A DNA stretch of 60,808 nt, taken from JAJXYN01 sp964532735. Lineage in GTDB: Bacteria > Patescibacteriota > Patescibacteriia > JAGPKW01. A model generated the notes under the pieces. The model saw only the letters and a program-made list of their open reading frames with translations, ran no database searches and was not told the origin of the DNA. Location: contig CAZHKK010000002.1 of assembly GCA_964532735.1 (NCBI GenBank), positions 1-60,808 on the forward strand. The letters run 5' to 3'. Below, piece by piece: positions 33,753 to 42,545 of this stretch; positions within the stretch are counted from its first letter, which is position 1, and the number at the start of each line of letters is the position of its first letter. The position numbers and the translations under genes were made by a program.

Positions 33753-35231
33753 ATGAGATATTTTCCAATAATAGGATTAGAAATTCATGTACAACTTGAC
33801 ACTAAAACTAAATTATTTTGTTCATGCAACAATGAATCTTTTGGTGTAAATCCGAATACAAATATATGTCCGATTTGTTCTGGTCAACCAGGAACATTGC
33901 CAGTAATGAATAAAGAAGCAGTTAATTATGCAATAAAAGCTGGACTTGCTATGAATTGTGAAATTAATAAATACACAAAATGGGATAGAAAATCTTATTT
34001 TTATCCTGATTTACCAAAAGGATATCAGATATCTCAATATGATCATCCAATAGATAAGGATGGTTTTATTGAAATTTTTATAGAAAATGAAAATAAAGAA
34101 TTAATTTCAAAAAAAATAAGACTAGAAAGAGCTCACCTTGAAGAAGATGCTGGGAAATCTATTCATGATAAAAGTCCAGAGTATACTTATTTAGATTATA
34201 ATAGATGTGGAACTCCTTTACTTGAAATAGTTTCTAAACCAGATATGGAATCTTCTGCTGAAGCTGAATTATACGCTAGAGAAATTAGAAGGATAATGAG
34301 ATATATTGGAGTTTCTAGATGTGATATGGAGAAGGGACATATGAGATTTGATATTAATGTAAATTTAAAAGTCCAAAAAGAAGACAATACAATATCATAT
34401 ACACCTATAGCTGAAGTTAAAAACCTTAATTCATTTAAATCTTTATCTAAAGCTATTGAATATGAAATTATTAGACAGAAAGAAGATTTTGAAAATACTG
34501 GAATAGAAAAAAACGATAAAAATAAAACAACTAGACTTTGGAACGATAATAAAGGAATTACTGCTCAAATGAGAACAAAAGAAGAAGCTGCTGATTATAG
34601 GTATTTCCCAGATCCAGACGTTATGCCCGTTGTGATTGATAATGATTGGATAAATTCTATTAAAAATACTTTACCAGAAATGCCTTCTGTAAGATTTAAA
34701 AAATATTTACAATTAGGTTTTTCAAAAACTATTTCTTATTATATTGTTGATAATATTATATTAGCTGATTATTTAGATAATTGTTTAAGTATAATAGGTG
34801 ACAATAAAGATTTAGAAAAAGAATTTTTAAATTGGTTTGGAAGAGACTTTCTTTCTCAAATCAATCAAACCCCTGAAGATAGTGAAGATGTTAATATTGT
34901 TATAAAAATAAATGAAAAAGATTTTGTTGAACTTATTAATTTAGTAATAACTAAAAAAATAACAAGAAATCTTGCAAAAGAATTTTTGTCTGATATATGG
35001 GAAAATAGTAATACTTTAGAAAAATTAAAAGCAACTATTTCAAATGAAGAAATAAATGTGGAAGAAATTATAAATAAAGTTATTTCAAATAATCAAAATA
35101 TGTTAGAACAATGGAAATCTGGAAATGAAAAAGTGTTTAATGTGTTCGTAGGTTTAACAATGAAAGAAACAAAAGGTTTAGTTGATCCTAAAGAAATTCA
35201 AGAAAAATTAAAATCAATTTTAGCAAAATAA
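33753..35231 (+). CDS. gatB: Asp/Glu-tRNA amidotransferase subunit B
   Basis: A 492-aa GatB, the kinase and amidation subunit. The start GLEIHVQLDTKTKLFCSC holds the zinc Cys pair completed by CPICSGQPGTLPVMN. WDRKSYFYPDLPKGYQISQY, HLEEDAGKSIH and DYNRCGTPLLEIVS are classic. The C-terminal YqeY-like tail domain is present (residues about 350-492). Ends at a terminator. Confidence 0.96.
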   Translation: MRYFPIIGLEIHVQLDTKTKLFCSCNNESFGVNPNTNICPICSGQPGTLPVMNKEAVNYAIKAGLAMNCEINKYTKWDRKSYFYPDLPKGYQISQYDHPIDKDGFIEIFIENENKELISKKIRLERAHLEEDAGKSIHDKSPEYTYLDYNRCGTPLLEIVSKPDMESSAEAELYAREIRRIMRYIGVSRCDMEKGHMRFDINVNLKVQKEDNTISYTPIAEVKNLNSFKSLSKAIEYEIIRQKEDFENTGIEKNDKNKTTRLWNDNKGITAQMRTKEEAADYRYFPDPDVMPVVIDNDWINSIKNTLPEMPSVRFKKYLQLGFSKTISYYIVDNIILADYLDNCLSIIGDNKDLEKEFLNWFGRDFLSQINQTPEDSEDVNIVIKINEKDFVELINLVITKKITRNLAKEFLSDIWENSNTLEKLKATISNEEINVEEIINKVISNNQNMLEQWKSGNEKVFNVFVGLTMKETKGLVDPKEIQEKLKSILAK

Positions 35232-35253
35232 ACGAGTTATTTCTCGTTTTTTT
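35231..35253 (+). terminator. Intrinsic terminator of gatB
   Basis: AACGAG/CTCGTT stem, loop TTATTT, T7 tract. Confidence 0.8.
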
Positions 35254-35310
35254 GTTACTTTTTTTAATTACTTACGTTATAATATATATAACTAAATAAT
35301 AATTTATAAA

Positions 35311-35835
35311 ATGAAAAAAGTATTTATTATCGCTTTATTTATAATAACATTTTTATCTTTAAACACTTTTACTAAAGCAGAGGAAAGGGCTTGTACTATG
35401 CAATACGATCCTGTTTGTGGCGTTGATGGAGTTACTTATGGGAATTCTTGTATGGCAAATGATACTGAAATAGCTTACAAAGGTGAATGTGATACTTCAA
35501 AAAACACAACAAAACCATGTACAAGAGAATATATGCCAGTATGTGGCATTGTACAAGTTCAATGCATAAAAGCTCCTTGTAATCCTGTATTTGAAACATT
35601 CTCAAATAAATGTGTTTTATCTAATAATAGCTTAGCCAAAAAAGCTTACGATGGAGAATGTAAAGAAAAAATATCAGGCCCTTCTCAAGTTAAATTTTAT
35701 ATAAACATAACAAAATACGGAAAAGATTTATTTGGAGATAAATTAGAAAAAATATCTGGTCCTTCTCAAATTAAGTTTTATACAAATATTAAAAAAATAG
35801 GTGACATTGATTTATATGGTATAAGAAAATCATAA
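35311..35835 (+). CDS. Secreted Kazal-domain protein with C-terminal tandem repeat
   Basis: A 174-aa exported protein. Signal peptide 1-23 (ends FTKA/EE). The first Kazal-type domain (residues about 27-55) has PVCGVDGVTYGNSC and KGEC. A second, variant domain (about 67-117) has PVCG, then an inserted CIKAPC segment before FSNKC and DGEC. Two 27-residue repeats follow (from 35668 and 35749), each starting KISGPSQ-x-KFY-x-NI. Kazal domains inhibit serine proteases, so defence against neighbours' or hosts' proteases is plausible but unproven. TATAAT at 35278-35283 precedes it; its own terminator follows. Confidence 0.85.
   Translation: MKKVFIIALFIITFLSLNTFTKAEERACTMQYDPVCGVDGVTYGNSCMANDTEIAYKGECDTSKNTTKPCTREYMPVCGIVQVQCIKAPCNPVFETFSNKCVLSNNSLAKKAYDGECKEKISGPSQVKFYINITKYGKDLFGDKLEKISGPSQIKFYTNIKKIGDIDLYGIRKS
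35668..35835 (+). repeat. 81-bp tandem repeat in the Kazal gene
   Basis: Two diverged copies, 35668-35748 and 35749-35829, encode KISGPSQ-x-KFY-x-NI units of 27 residues. Confidence 0.8.
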
Positions 35836-35846
35836 CTATAGCTATA

Positions 35847-35885
35847 AATAAAAGATCTGGATTAACTTCCTGATTTTTTATTTAT
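35847..35885 (+). terminator. Intrinsic terminator of the Kazal gene
   Basis: A 15-position A/T-rich stem with one mismatch and one G-U pair, loop TTAACT, continuing into T-rich sequence. Confidence 0.7.
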
Positions 35886-35894
35886 AAATATAAT

Positions 35895-35926
35895 TTGAAT
35901 TAATGTTTTTTTCGTAGTATGATACT
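35895..35926 (+). promoter_or_regulatory. Promoter of the MATE gene with palindrome over the -10
   Basis: TTGAAT (35895-35900), 17 bp, TATGAT (35918-35923). The -10 sits in the perfect palindrome AGTATGATACT (35916-35926), with a further ATACT half-site two bases on. Confidence 0.65.
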
Positions 35927-35962
35927 CCATACTTATATTTGCTAAAATTAAATAAATAAAAA

Positions 35963-37156
35963 ATGACAGAAGAGTTAAAAATCAAAAAAAACTACGAAAA
36001 ATCGATATTAAAATCAATATTAGCTATTTCTATACCAATAGTTTTAGTTAACATATTACAAGTTATGTATAATTTAACAGACACATATTGGGTTGGTAAG
36101 CTAGGTTCAAATGCTGTTGCTTCTATATCTATTGGGTTTCCAATATTGTTTTTATTAATATCTTTTGCAAATGGATTAACTGTTGCTGGGACTGTCTTTG
36201 TTTCACAATTTAAAGGTAAGGGGGATCAAAAAAATATAAATAAATTTTCAGCTCAAACTTTAATTATTGTTTCGTTGATATCAATAATATTAAGCATAAT
36301 CGGCTATCTATTGTCTAATAAAATGTTAACAGCAATAGGAGCTGATGAAACTATATTAAAAGATGCAAGTAGTTATCTTAGAATATCATTCTTAGCACTT
36401 CTTCCTACTTTTATATTTTCTATATTTCAATCAACAATGAGAGGNNNNNNNNNNNNNNNNNNNNNNNNNNNNNNNNNNNNNNNNNNNNNNNNNNNNNNNN
36501 NNNNNNNNNNNNNNNNNNNNNNNNNNNNNNNNNNNNNNNNNNNNAGTTTTGGAACATTAATAATTGCAGCTTATGGTTTAGGGACTAGAATGTTTAGTTT
36601 TGTTATTATACCTGCTATAGGATTCATGGTTGCAGTATCAACGCTTGTAGGACAAGCTATGGGTGTGAAAGATATTAAAAAAATAGAATCTATAGCAAAA
36701 CAAGGATCTATTTTAGCTTTTTCTGTCTTAACTGGAATTGGAGTTTTATTTTTTGTATTTGCTAAAAATATAGCTCAAATATTTATACCTAATGATTTTG
36801 CTGTTATAGAAAAAGCTGCAGAATTTATAAGATTACTATCTTTATCTTTTGGATTTATTGGCATAAATATGACATTAAGCGGGGTATTGGTAGGAACAGG
36901 AAATACATCAACATCAATGAAACTTACAATGACAAATACATTTTTAGGGTTTTTTATTGCGCTTATTTTATCAAAATTTACACCTATTGGTTATGTAGGA
37001 ATTTGGTTGTCTTATTTAATAAATGGGGTCATAATGCTTATTGCTACTTATTTAATAATTATTAAAGGCAAATGGAAAAATAAGGAAATTACTAAAGATA
37101 TAGAAATTCAAGAAAATATAGAATTTGAAACATTACTAAAAGAATCTATAGAATAA
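35963..37156 (+). CDS. MATE-family multidrug exporter, interrupted by an assembly gap
   Basis: An ion-coupled exporter. The left part (160 codons) has the typical N-terminus (ILAISIPIVLVNILQVMYNLTDTYWVGKLG) and TM helices up to FQSTMRG. After 100 N the right part resumes at the second-half hallmark AAYGLGTRMFS, GFMVAVSTLVGQAMG. MATE proteins have about 450 residues; only about 364 are present, so the real gap is probably nearer 200-300 nt, and must leave remainder one when divided by three. It precedes an ABC efflux system, which suggests an efflux locus. Confidence 0.88.
   Translation: MTEELKIKKNYEKSILKSILAISIPIVLVNILQVMYNLTDTYWVGKLGSNAVASISIGFPILFLLISFANGLTVAGTVFVSQFKGKGDQKNINKFSAQTLIIVSLISIILSIIGYLLSNKMLTAIGADETILKDASSYLRISFLALLPTFIFSIFQSTMRXXXXXXXXXXXXXXXXXXXXXXXXXXXXXXXXXXSFGTLIIAAYGLGTRMFSFVIIPAIGFMVAVSTLVGQAMGVKDIKKIESIAKQGSILAFSVLTGIGVLFFVFAKNIAQIFIPNDFAVIEKAAEFIRLLSLSFGFIGINMTLSGVLVGTGNTSTSMKLTMTNTFLGFFIALILSKFTPIGYVGIWLSYLINGVIMLIATYLIIIKGKWKNKEITKDIEIQENIEFETLLKESIE
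36445..36544. other. Assembly gap (100 N)
   Basis: Exactly 100 N inside the MATE gene; real length unknown. Confidence 0.95.
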
Positions 37157-37213
37157 TTAGAATATGTATTTTAAATATACTATAATTAATATAATAAATA
37201 ATAATTAAAAAAA

Positions 37214-39109
37214 ATGAAAAAAGTTGTTAAAATACTGATACCAATAACAATAATAATACTAATTATTATTGGAATTATTTTTTTTATAAATAAAAACAAA
37301 GAAATTCAAAAAGATTATAAAGAATATAAAATTAATTTTGGAGATTTTGTAAATTATGTAGAAGCTGATGGTAAAATTTCTGGAGAAAACCAAATATCAA
37401 TTAAATCTAAAGCGTCAGGAAATATTGAAAAAATATATTTCAAAAATGGAGATATAATAAAAAAGGGTGATTTAATAATAAAATTAGAATCTATAGATGC
37501 TGAAAATGCATTAAGAAATGCTAGAACAAGCGTTGCTAATGCACAAAATAATTTAAATAAAATTACAAAGCCAGCTGATAAACTTACTACAACACAAGCT
37601 GAATTATCTCTACAAACAGCAAAAGATAATTTAGAAAAATTAAAATTATCTCAAAAAATAACATTAGAGCAGGCACAAGAAGCAAATTCTAATGCTCAAA
37701 AATCTTTAGAAAATTCTTATGATACTGCTTTAAATAATATAGATGGCGCTTTTTCTGGTTTTGGAACTATTATTAATAATTCTCAAAAAATTCTTTATTT
37801 GTCAGAATTGATTTCCAATCAAGACATAACAGGAAATGCTGATATAGATAAAAATTTATTACAAGATCCTAGCATTTTATGGAATGTTGAAATGCCAAAA
37901 TATTGGCAAGATATTTTAAATTCTACAAATTTTGATACCCCAGAAGATAAGACTAAATTAGAAAATTTAGCTAAATTAGCAACTATTGCTTATAAAAATG
38001 CTAAAAATAATTATAATTTATCTACTACAGAATACAGAACTTTATCAAGATTTTCAGAAAAAGAAGATATAGAAAGATTTCTTACAAAATCTATTGATAC
38101 AGCAAAGTATTTTACAGAAATGGAAAGAAGTCTTAACAATCTTTATGATTATTTTATAACTTATAATAACGATAGAAAAAGAACTCTTTATTACAATATT
38201 CCTGTATATAATTCTACTTTAAAAGGCGATACTGTAAATTGTAATGGCTTTTTGTCAAATTTAATTACTTCACAAACTGGCGCTTATGGTATTGAAACAT
38301 TAAAAATATCTTTAAAAAATACCGAAAGAAACTTACAAACACTTATTCAAAATCAACCTTTAGATTTAAGATCTGCGCAAAAAAATCTTGATGCAATGCA
38401 AGAATCTTATAATAAATTGATTAATGGCGCTGATAAGTTAGATATTAAATCATATCAAATAGCTTTAGAACAAGCTAATATTCAATTATCTTCTGCATTA
38501 AACCAGTTAGATAATTATTATATAAAAGCACCTTTTGATGGTATTGTTGGTGGTATAAATTACAATATATCTGATTTAATAATTTCTGGATCATCAATAG
38601 CTCAAATAGTTTCTGATAATAAAATAGTAGAAATAAATGTAAATGAAAATGATACCTCTAAATTAGAAATTGGGCAAAAAACAGAAGTTGTTTTTGATGC
38701 TTTTGATAAATTAAAAATAGAAGGTAGTGTTATTGAAATAAATTCAACGCCAAATCAAGAACAATCAAACGTTGTTAATTATTTAGTAAAAATAAGTTTA
38801 AATAAAAATTCTGAAAATGAAAAATATTTTGATTTAATAAGAACAGGAATGAATATTTCTGCAAAAATAATAACAAAAGAAAAGAAAAATATCTTATTGG
38901 TAGACAATGGAGCAGTAAATGAAACTGACGATGGTTTCTTTGTTGAAACATTAATAAAATCAAATGATGGTAAAGATATTATAAATAAAAAATATATAAC
39001 TATTGGACTTATTGGTAATGATAATACTGAGGTCTTGTCTGGTTTAGAAGAAAATGAAACAGTAATAATTAGAAAAAAGAAAACACAATCTTCTGGTTTT
39101 AGTTTCTAA
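37214..39109 (+). CDS. MacA-like membrane-fusion (HlyD-family) adaptor
   Basis: A 631-aa adaptor of ABC-type efflux or secretion. N-terminal membrane helix (residues about 5-26), a barrel-sandwich half (ISIKSKASGNIEKIYFKNGDIIKKGDLIIKLES), a long helical hairpin (about 95-420, longer than in MacA) and the returning half-lipoyl domain (YYIKAPFDGIVGGINYNISDLI), then beta-barrel and membrane-proximal domains. With no outer membrane evident in this lineage, it probably bridges the ABC complex and the wall. A TATAAT at 37181 may start this operon. Confidence 0.88.
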   Translation: MKKVVKILIPITIIILIIIGIIFFINKNKEIQKDYKEYKINFGDFVNYVEADGKISGENQISIKSKASGNIEKIYFKNGDIIKKGDLIIKLESIDAENALRNARTSVANAQNNLNKITKPADKLTTTQAELSLQTAKDNLEKLKLSQKITLEQAQEANSNAQKSLENSYDTALNNIDGAFSGFGTIINNSQKILYLSELISNQDITGNADIDKNLLQDPSILWNVEMPKYWQDILNSTNFDTPEDKTKLENLAKLATIAYKNAKNNYNLSTTEYRTLSRFSEKEDIERFLTKSIDTAKYFTEMERSLNNLYDYFITYNNDRKRTLYYNIPVYNSTLKGDTVNCNGFLSNLITSQTGAYGIETLKISLKNTERNLQTLIQNQPLDLRSAQKNLDAMQESYNKLINGADKLDIKSYQIALEQANIQLSSALNQLDNYYIKAPFDGIVGGINYNISDLIISGSSIAQIVSDNKIVEINVNENDTSKLEIGQKTEVVFDAFDKLKIEGSVIEINSTPNQEQSNVVNYLVKISLNKNSENEKYFDLIRTGMNISAKIITKEKKNILLVDNGAVNETDDGFFVETLIKSNDGKDIINKKYITIGLIGNDNTEVLSGLEENETVIIRKKKTQSSGFSF

Positions 39110-39127
39110 TGAATAATAATCCAAAAA

Positions 39128-39856
39128 ATGAAAAATCCAAAAAATATAATAAAAATTGAAAATATAACAAAAAATTTCGGTAAAAAAGATAATATTACAA
39201 AAGTTCTTAAAGGTATTTCTTTTGATATAAAAGAAGGTGAATTTGTTGCTATAATTGGTAAATCTGGTTCTGGTAAATCAACTTTAATGAATATTCTTGG
39301 CGCTCTTGATACTCCAACTTCTGGTAATTATTTTTTAGATGGAAGAGATATTTCTAAAATGAAAGATAAACAATTGGCGGAAATTAGACAAAAGAAAATA
39401 GGTTTTGTTTTTCAATCTTTCAATCTTTTAAACGGTGTGTCTGTTCTTAAAAATGTAATGATGCCTCTTATTTATAATAAAAAAGTAAAAACTTCTGATA
39501 GAAAAGATATAGCCTTACAATGTCTTGAGAATGTTAGTTTTGATATGGAAAGAATAAATAATAAACCTAATCAAATTTCAGGAGGTCAAATGCAAAGAGT
39601 TGCTATTGCTCGTGCTTTAGTTAATAATCCATCTATGATTTTAGCTGATGAACCCACTGGCAATTTAGATAGTAAAACAGAAGAAATAGTATTAAATACT
39701 TTCAATGATTTAAATAAAAATCATGATGTTACTATTGTTATTATTACTCATGATGATTCTGTTGCTAATTACGCTGATAGAATAATAAAAATACATGATG
39801 GTTTTGTTGTTGAAGATGTTCCAAAGGAAAAAAGTAATATTAATCTAAGAAAATAA
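39128..39856 (+). CDS. MacB/LolD-type ABC transporter ATPase
   Basis: A 242-aa ATPase of the MacB/LolD/FtsE branch. Walker A GKSGSGKST, Q-loop FVFQSFNLL, signature SGGQMQRVAIARAL, Walker B MILADEPTGNLDS and H-loop TH are intact. It drives the two permeases directly downstream. An ATG at 39109 overlapping the previous stop is out of frame, so 39128 is the start. Confidence 0.95.
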   Translation: MKNPKNIIKIENITKNFGKKDNITKVLKGISFDIKEGEFVAIIGKSGSGKSTLMNILGALDTPTSGNYFLDGRDISKMKDKQLAEIRQKKIGFVFQSFNLLNGVSVLKNVMMPLIYNKKVKTSDRKDIALQCLENVSFDMERINNKPNQISGGQMQRVAIARALVNNPSMILADEPTGNLDSKTEEIVLNTFNDLNKNHDVTIVIITHDDSVANYADRIIKIHDGFVVEDVPKEKSNINLRK

Positions 39857-39861
39857 ACATA

Positions 39862-41067
39862 ATGAGATTATCTGATTTATTAAAAGAAACATATTCTGCT
39901 ATAACTATAAAAAAAGGGAGAACATTTCTTACTATTTTAGGTATTATTATTGGAATATCTTCAGTTACCGCTATATTAACAATAGGTGAGGCTGCTCAAA
40001 AATCTATCGAAAAAGATATAAAATCATTTGGTGATAATATTATTTTTATAGATTTAGATCCTAGTAAAATATCAGAATCTGGAAAAAACATAGACGGAAT
40101 AACGAAGAATAATATTGATGAAATTAAAAAAATAGATGGAGTTGACTCTAATTCTATTTTTTCTTTTGATATGTCTTCTTATATTGTTGGACATAAAAAT
40201 AAAGATGCTGTATTTACTGTAATGGGTGGAGAATATGATTCTTTAGATAGGGTTGGTTTTGAAATAGAAAATGGTAAATTTTTCAATAAACAACACGAAT
40301 CTTCGGCATCAAAAGTTGTTTTTATTGGACCTGATGTAAAAGATGAATTGTTTCCAAACAAAAATCCTATCGGGGAGAGTATTAAGATAAATGATGTAAC
40401 TTTTCAAGTTATTGGTGTTATGAAAAGTAAAAAAATGACTATACAAAGTTTTGATAACGCTATTTTTATGCCATTATCTACTCTTCAGAGATATTTAACA
40501 GGTAGAAACTCTGCTTATGAAGTCTGGGTTTATTATAATAAAAATTTTGACGTAGTTGAAATAAAAGAAGAAATAAAACAATCTTTATTAAAAAGTTCTG
40601 GATTAGAAGATGATGGAATAGAATATTTTATGATAATGACGCAAGATGATACTCTAGAATTAACGAATAATATTACTGAAATTTTTTCTTCTTTACTTGT
40701 CGCTATAGCCGCCATATCACTTCTTGTATCTGGAATAGGTATTATGAATATGATGTTGAGAATAGTTGCAGAAAGAACAAAAGAAATAGGATTAAGAAAA
40801 GCTATAGGGGCTACAACCTTTGAAATAAGTGTTCAATTTTTAACAGAATCTATAGCATTAACAATACTTGGTGGATTTTTTGGTGTTTTATTTGGAATTT
40901 TATTATCTAATGCTATTATCCCGTTAATGAACCTACAAAGAGTTATTTCTTTAAATGCAATAATAGTATCATTTTCTGTTTCTGGGTCTATTGGTATATT
41001 GTTTGGATTTTATCCAGCAAGAAGAGCTGCAAAAATGAATCCTATAGATGCATTAAGAATAGAATAA
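39862..41067 (+). CDS. MacB/FtsX-type ABC permease (first of two)
   Basis: A 401-aa permease with one N-terminal membrane helix (TFLTILGIIIGISSVTAILTIG), a large extracytoplasmic MacB-PCD domain (about 50-265), then three helices (about 275-390) with GIGIMNMMLRIVAERTKEIGLRKAIGA and the closing FGFYPARRAAKMNPIDALR. Six nt after the ATPase. Such permeases extrude peptides, drugs or lipoproteins mechanically; substrate unknown. Confidence 0.93.
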   Translation: MRLSDLLKETYSAITIKKGRTFLTILGIIIGISSVTAILTIGEAAQKSIEKDIKSFGDNIIFIDLDPSKISESGKNIDGITKNNIDEIKKIDGVDSNSIFSFDMSSYIVGHKNKDAVFTVMGGEYDSLDRVGFEIENGKFFNKQHESSASKVVFIGPDVKDELFPNKNPIGESIKINDVTFQVIGVMKSKKMTIQSFDNAIFMPLSTLQRYLTGRNSAYEVWVYYNKNFDVVEIKEEIKQSLLKSSGLEDDGIEYFMIMTQDDTLELTNNITEIFSSLLVAIAAISLLVSGIGIMNMMLRIVAERTKEIGLRKAIGATTFEISVQFLTESIALTILGGFFGVLFGILLSNAIIPLMNLQRVISLNAIIVSFSVSGSIGILFGFYPARRAAKMNPIDALRIE

Positions 41068-41076
41068 TAAAAAAAT

Positions 41077-42288
41077 ATGAAATTTAGAGACTCAATAAAT
41101 GAAACAATTCAATATTTGCTTTCTAATAAAACAAAAACCATATTGACTATGGTAGGTATTTCTATTGGAATTATGTCTATAATATCAATGTTATCAATAG
41201 GAAATGCTGCTAAATTATCCATAGAAAAAGATATACAGTCTATGGGTGCAAACATCATACAAATAATTCCAAATAGCGAATTTTTAAGAACAGGAAAACA
41301 GAAAATAGATTTATTTTCTGATCAAGATTTAAAAAATATTTCTAAAGTTGATGGGGTTCGTATTCCTTATGGTTTAAACTCTGTAACTGGGCAAACTATT
41401 TATAAAAATAACAAACAAAATCTTATGGTAATGGGTTCTAATTTAGAATTTCATAAAGAATTAAATAGCGAATTTTTATCAGGAAGAAATTTTACTCAAA
41501 ATGAAGTAAATAATTACAATAAAGTTGTAACAATAGGTGAAAAAGTAGCTAAAGATTTATTTGGGAGCAAAAGTCCTATTGGAGAAAATATTAAAATAAA
41601 TGGTGTTTCTTTTAGGGTTGTTGGAATTAATAAAACGGTTAAATTTGCATTGGGTTTAAATAATTTTGAAAATAGAATATTTATGCCAGTAACTACAATG
41701 CAAAGATATTTGATTGGTAAAAATGAATATTCTTTTTTATGGGTTCAATTATATAAAGAAACCGACGCTAATCTTGCAAAAGATGAAATATATAAAACAC
41801 TAACTAAAGTTAGGGGATTAAAAGAAGATTCTCAAATAAAATATTTTAGACTTTTTAGTAGTGATGATTTAATGAAAACAATAGGAACTGTTACAAATGT
41901 ATTTACAATTCTACTTGCTTCTATTGCTGGAATCTCTCTTATTGTGGCAGGTATTGGCATTATGAATATGATGCTTACTACTGTAATGGAAAGAACTAAA
42001 GAAATAGGATTAAGAAAAGCTGTTGGAGCACAAGCAAACGATATATCAAATCAATTTTTAATAGAATCTGTTTCAATAAGTTTTATGGGTGGATTGTTTG
42101 GCGTTTTGTTTGGAGTTGGACTTGCTAATTTAGTTACTGGAGTATTTATGAAAATTGATAGCGGAGTGAATATTTCTTATATTTTATTTGCATTTATATT
42201 ATGTTCTATAATAGGTGTTGGGTTTGGATATTATCCAGCCAAAAGAGCTGCTAAATTAAATCCTATAGAAGCTTTAAGATATGAATAA
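41077..42288 (+). CDS. MacB/FtsX-type ABC permease (second of two)
   Basis: A 403-aa paralogue of the preceding gene with the same layout (TKTILTMVGISIGIMSIISMLSIG; GIGIMNMMLTTVMERTKEIGLRKAVGA; FGYYPAKRAAKLNPIEALR). Two permeases and one ATPase suggest a heterodimeric transporter, rather than the usual MacB homodimer with fused ATPase. Both keep the full-length outside domain. Ends at a bidirectional terminator. Confidence 0.93.
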   Translation: MKFRDSINETIQYLLSNKTKTILTMVGISIGIMSIISMLSIGNAAKLSIEKDIQSMGANIIQIIPNSEFLRTGKQKIDLFSDQDLKNISKVDGVRIPYGLNSVTGQTIYKNNKQNLMVMGSNLEFHKELNSEFLSGRNFTQNEVNNYNKVVTIGEKVAKDLFGSKSPIGENIKINGVSFRVVGINKTVKFALGLNNFENRIFMPVTTMQRYLIGKNEYSFLWVQLYKETDANLAKDEIYKTLTKVRGLKEDSQIKYFRLFSSDDLMKTIGTVTNVFTILLASIAGISLIVAGIGIMNMMLTTVMERTKEIGLRKAVGAQANDISNQFLIESVSISFMGGLFGVLFGVGLANLVTGVFMKIDSGVNISYILFAFILCSIIGVGFGYYPAKRAAKLNPIEALRYE

Positions 42289-42316
42289 AAAAGACCTAAT
42301 TAATTAGGTCTTTTAT
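42287..42316 (+). terminator. Bidirectional intrinsic terminator
   Basis: AAAAGACCTAAT palindrome with T-tracts on both strands. It ends the macAB operon and could end a minus-strand RNA from the structured region to the right. Confidence 0.85.
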
Positions 42317-42329
42317 CTTTTTACGAAAG

Positions 42330-42512
42330 ATTAAACGCTGTTTGAATACACTCACTATATATGTGACACATATAAATTGTGAGGCTATTTTATTTTAAAT
42401 GGAAATTAGTAAAACCATTTATCGTGTAATTTCTCCTTAATAAATTAACACTACCTATCACTTACTCAAAAATTGAAATAATCAATTTTACATAGGTTTG
42501 AGCCTCTTTTGG
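42330..42512. other. Structured intergenic region, possible non-coding RNA
   Basis: About 180 nt with several clean inverted repeats. CTCAC/GTGAG (42351-42355, 42379-42383) encloses TATATG/CATATA. GAGGCT (42381-42386) pairs with AGCCTC (42501-42506). AAATGG/CCATTT lies at 42397-42420, and ACCTAT/ATAGGT (42453-42458, 42492-42497) encloses AAAATTGA/TCAATTTT. GAGGCT overlaps the GTGAG arm, so the two folds exclude each other. No protein gene, no promoter I can trust, strand undecided. The minus strand carries AAGGAG at 42433-42438. No known RNA family recognised. Confidence 0.4.
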
Positions 42513-42545
42513 ATACTTTGTTGTTTTTAGAAACAACTGAAAACA

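Noticed and set aside
42418..42438. Minus-strand seven-codon frame after AAGGAG in the structured region
   Set aside because: Spacing from AAGGAG to the ATG (14 nt) is too long and the frame is only MVLLISI; noted only as part of the RNA candidate.
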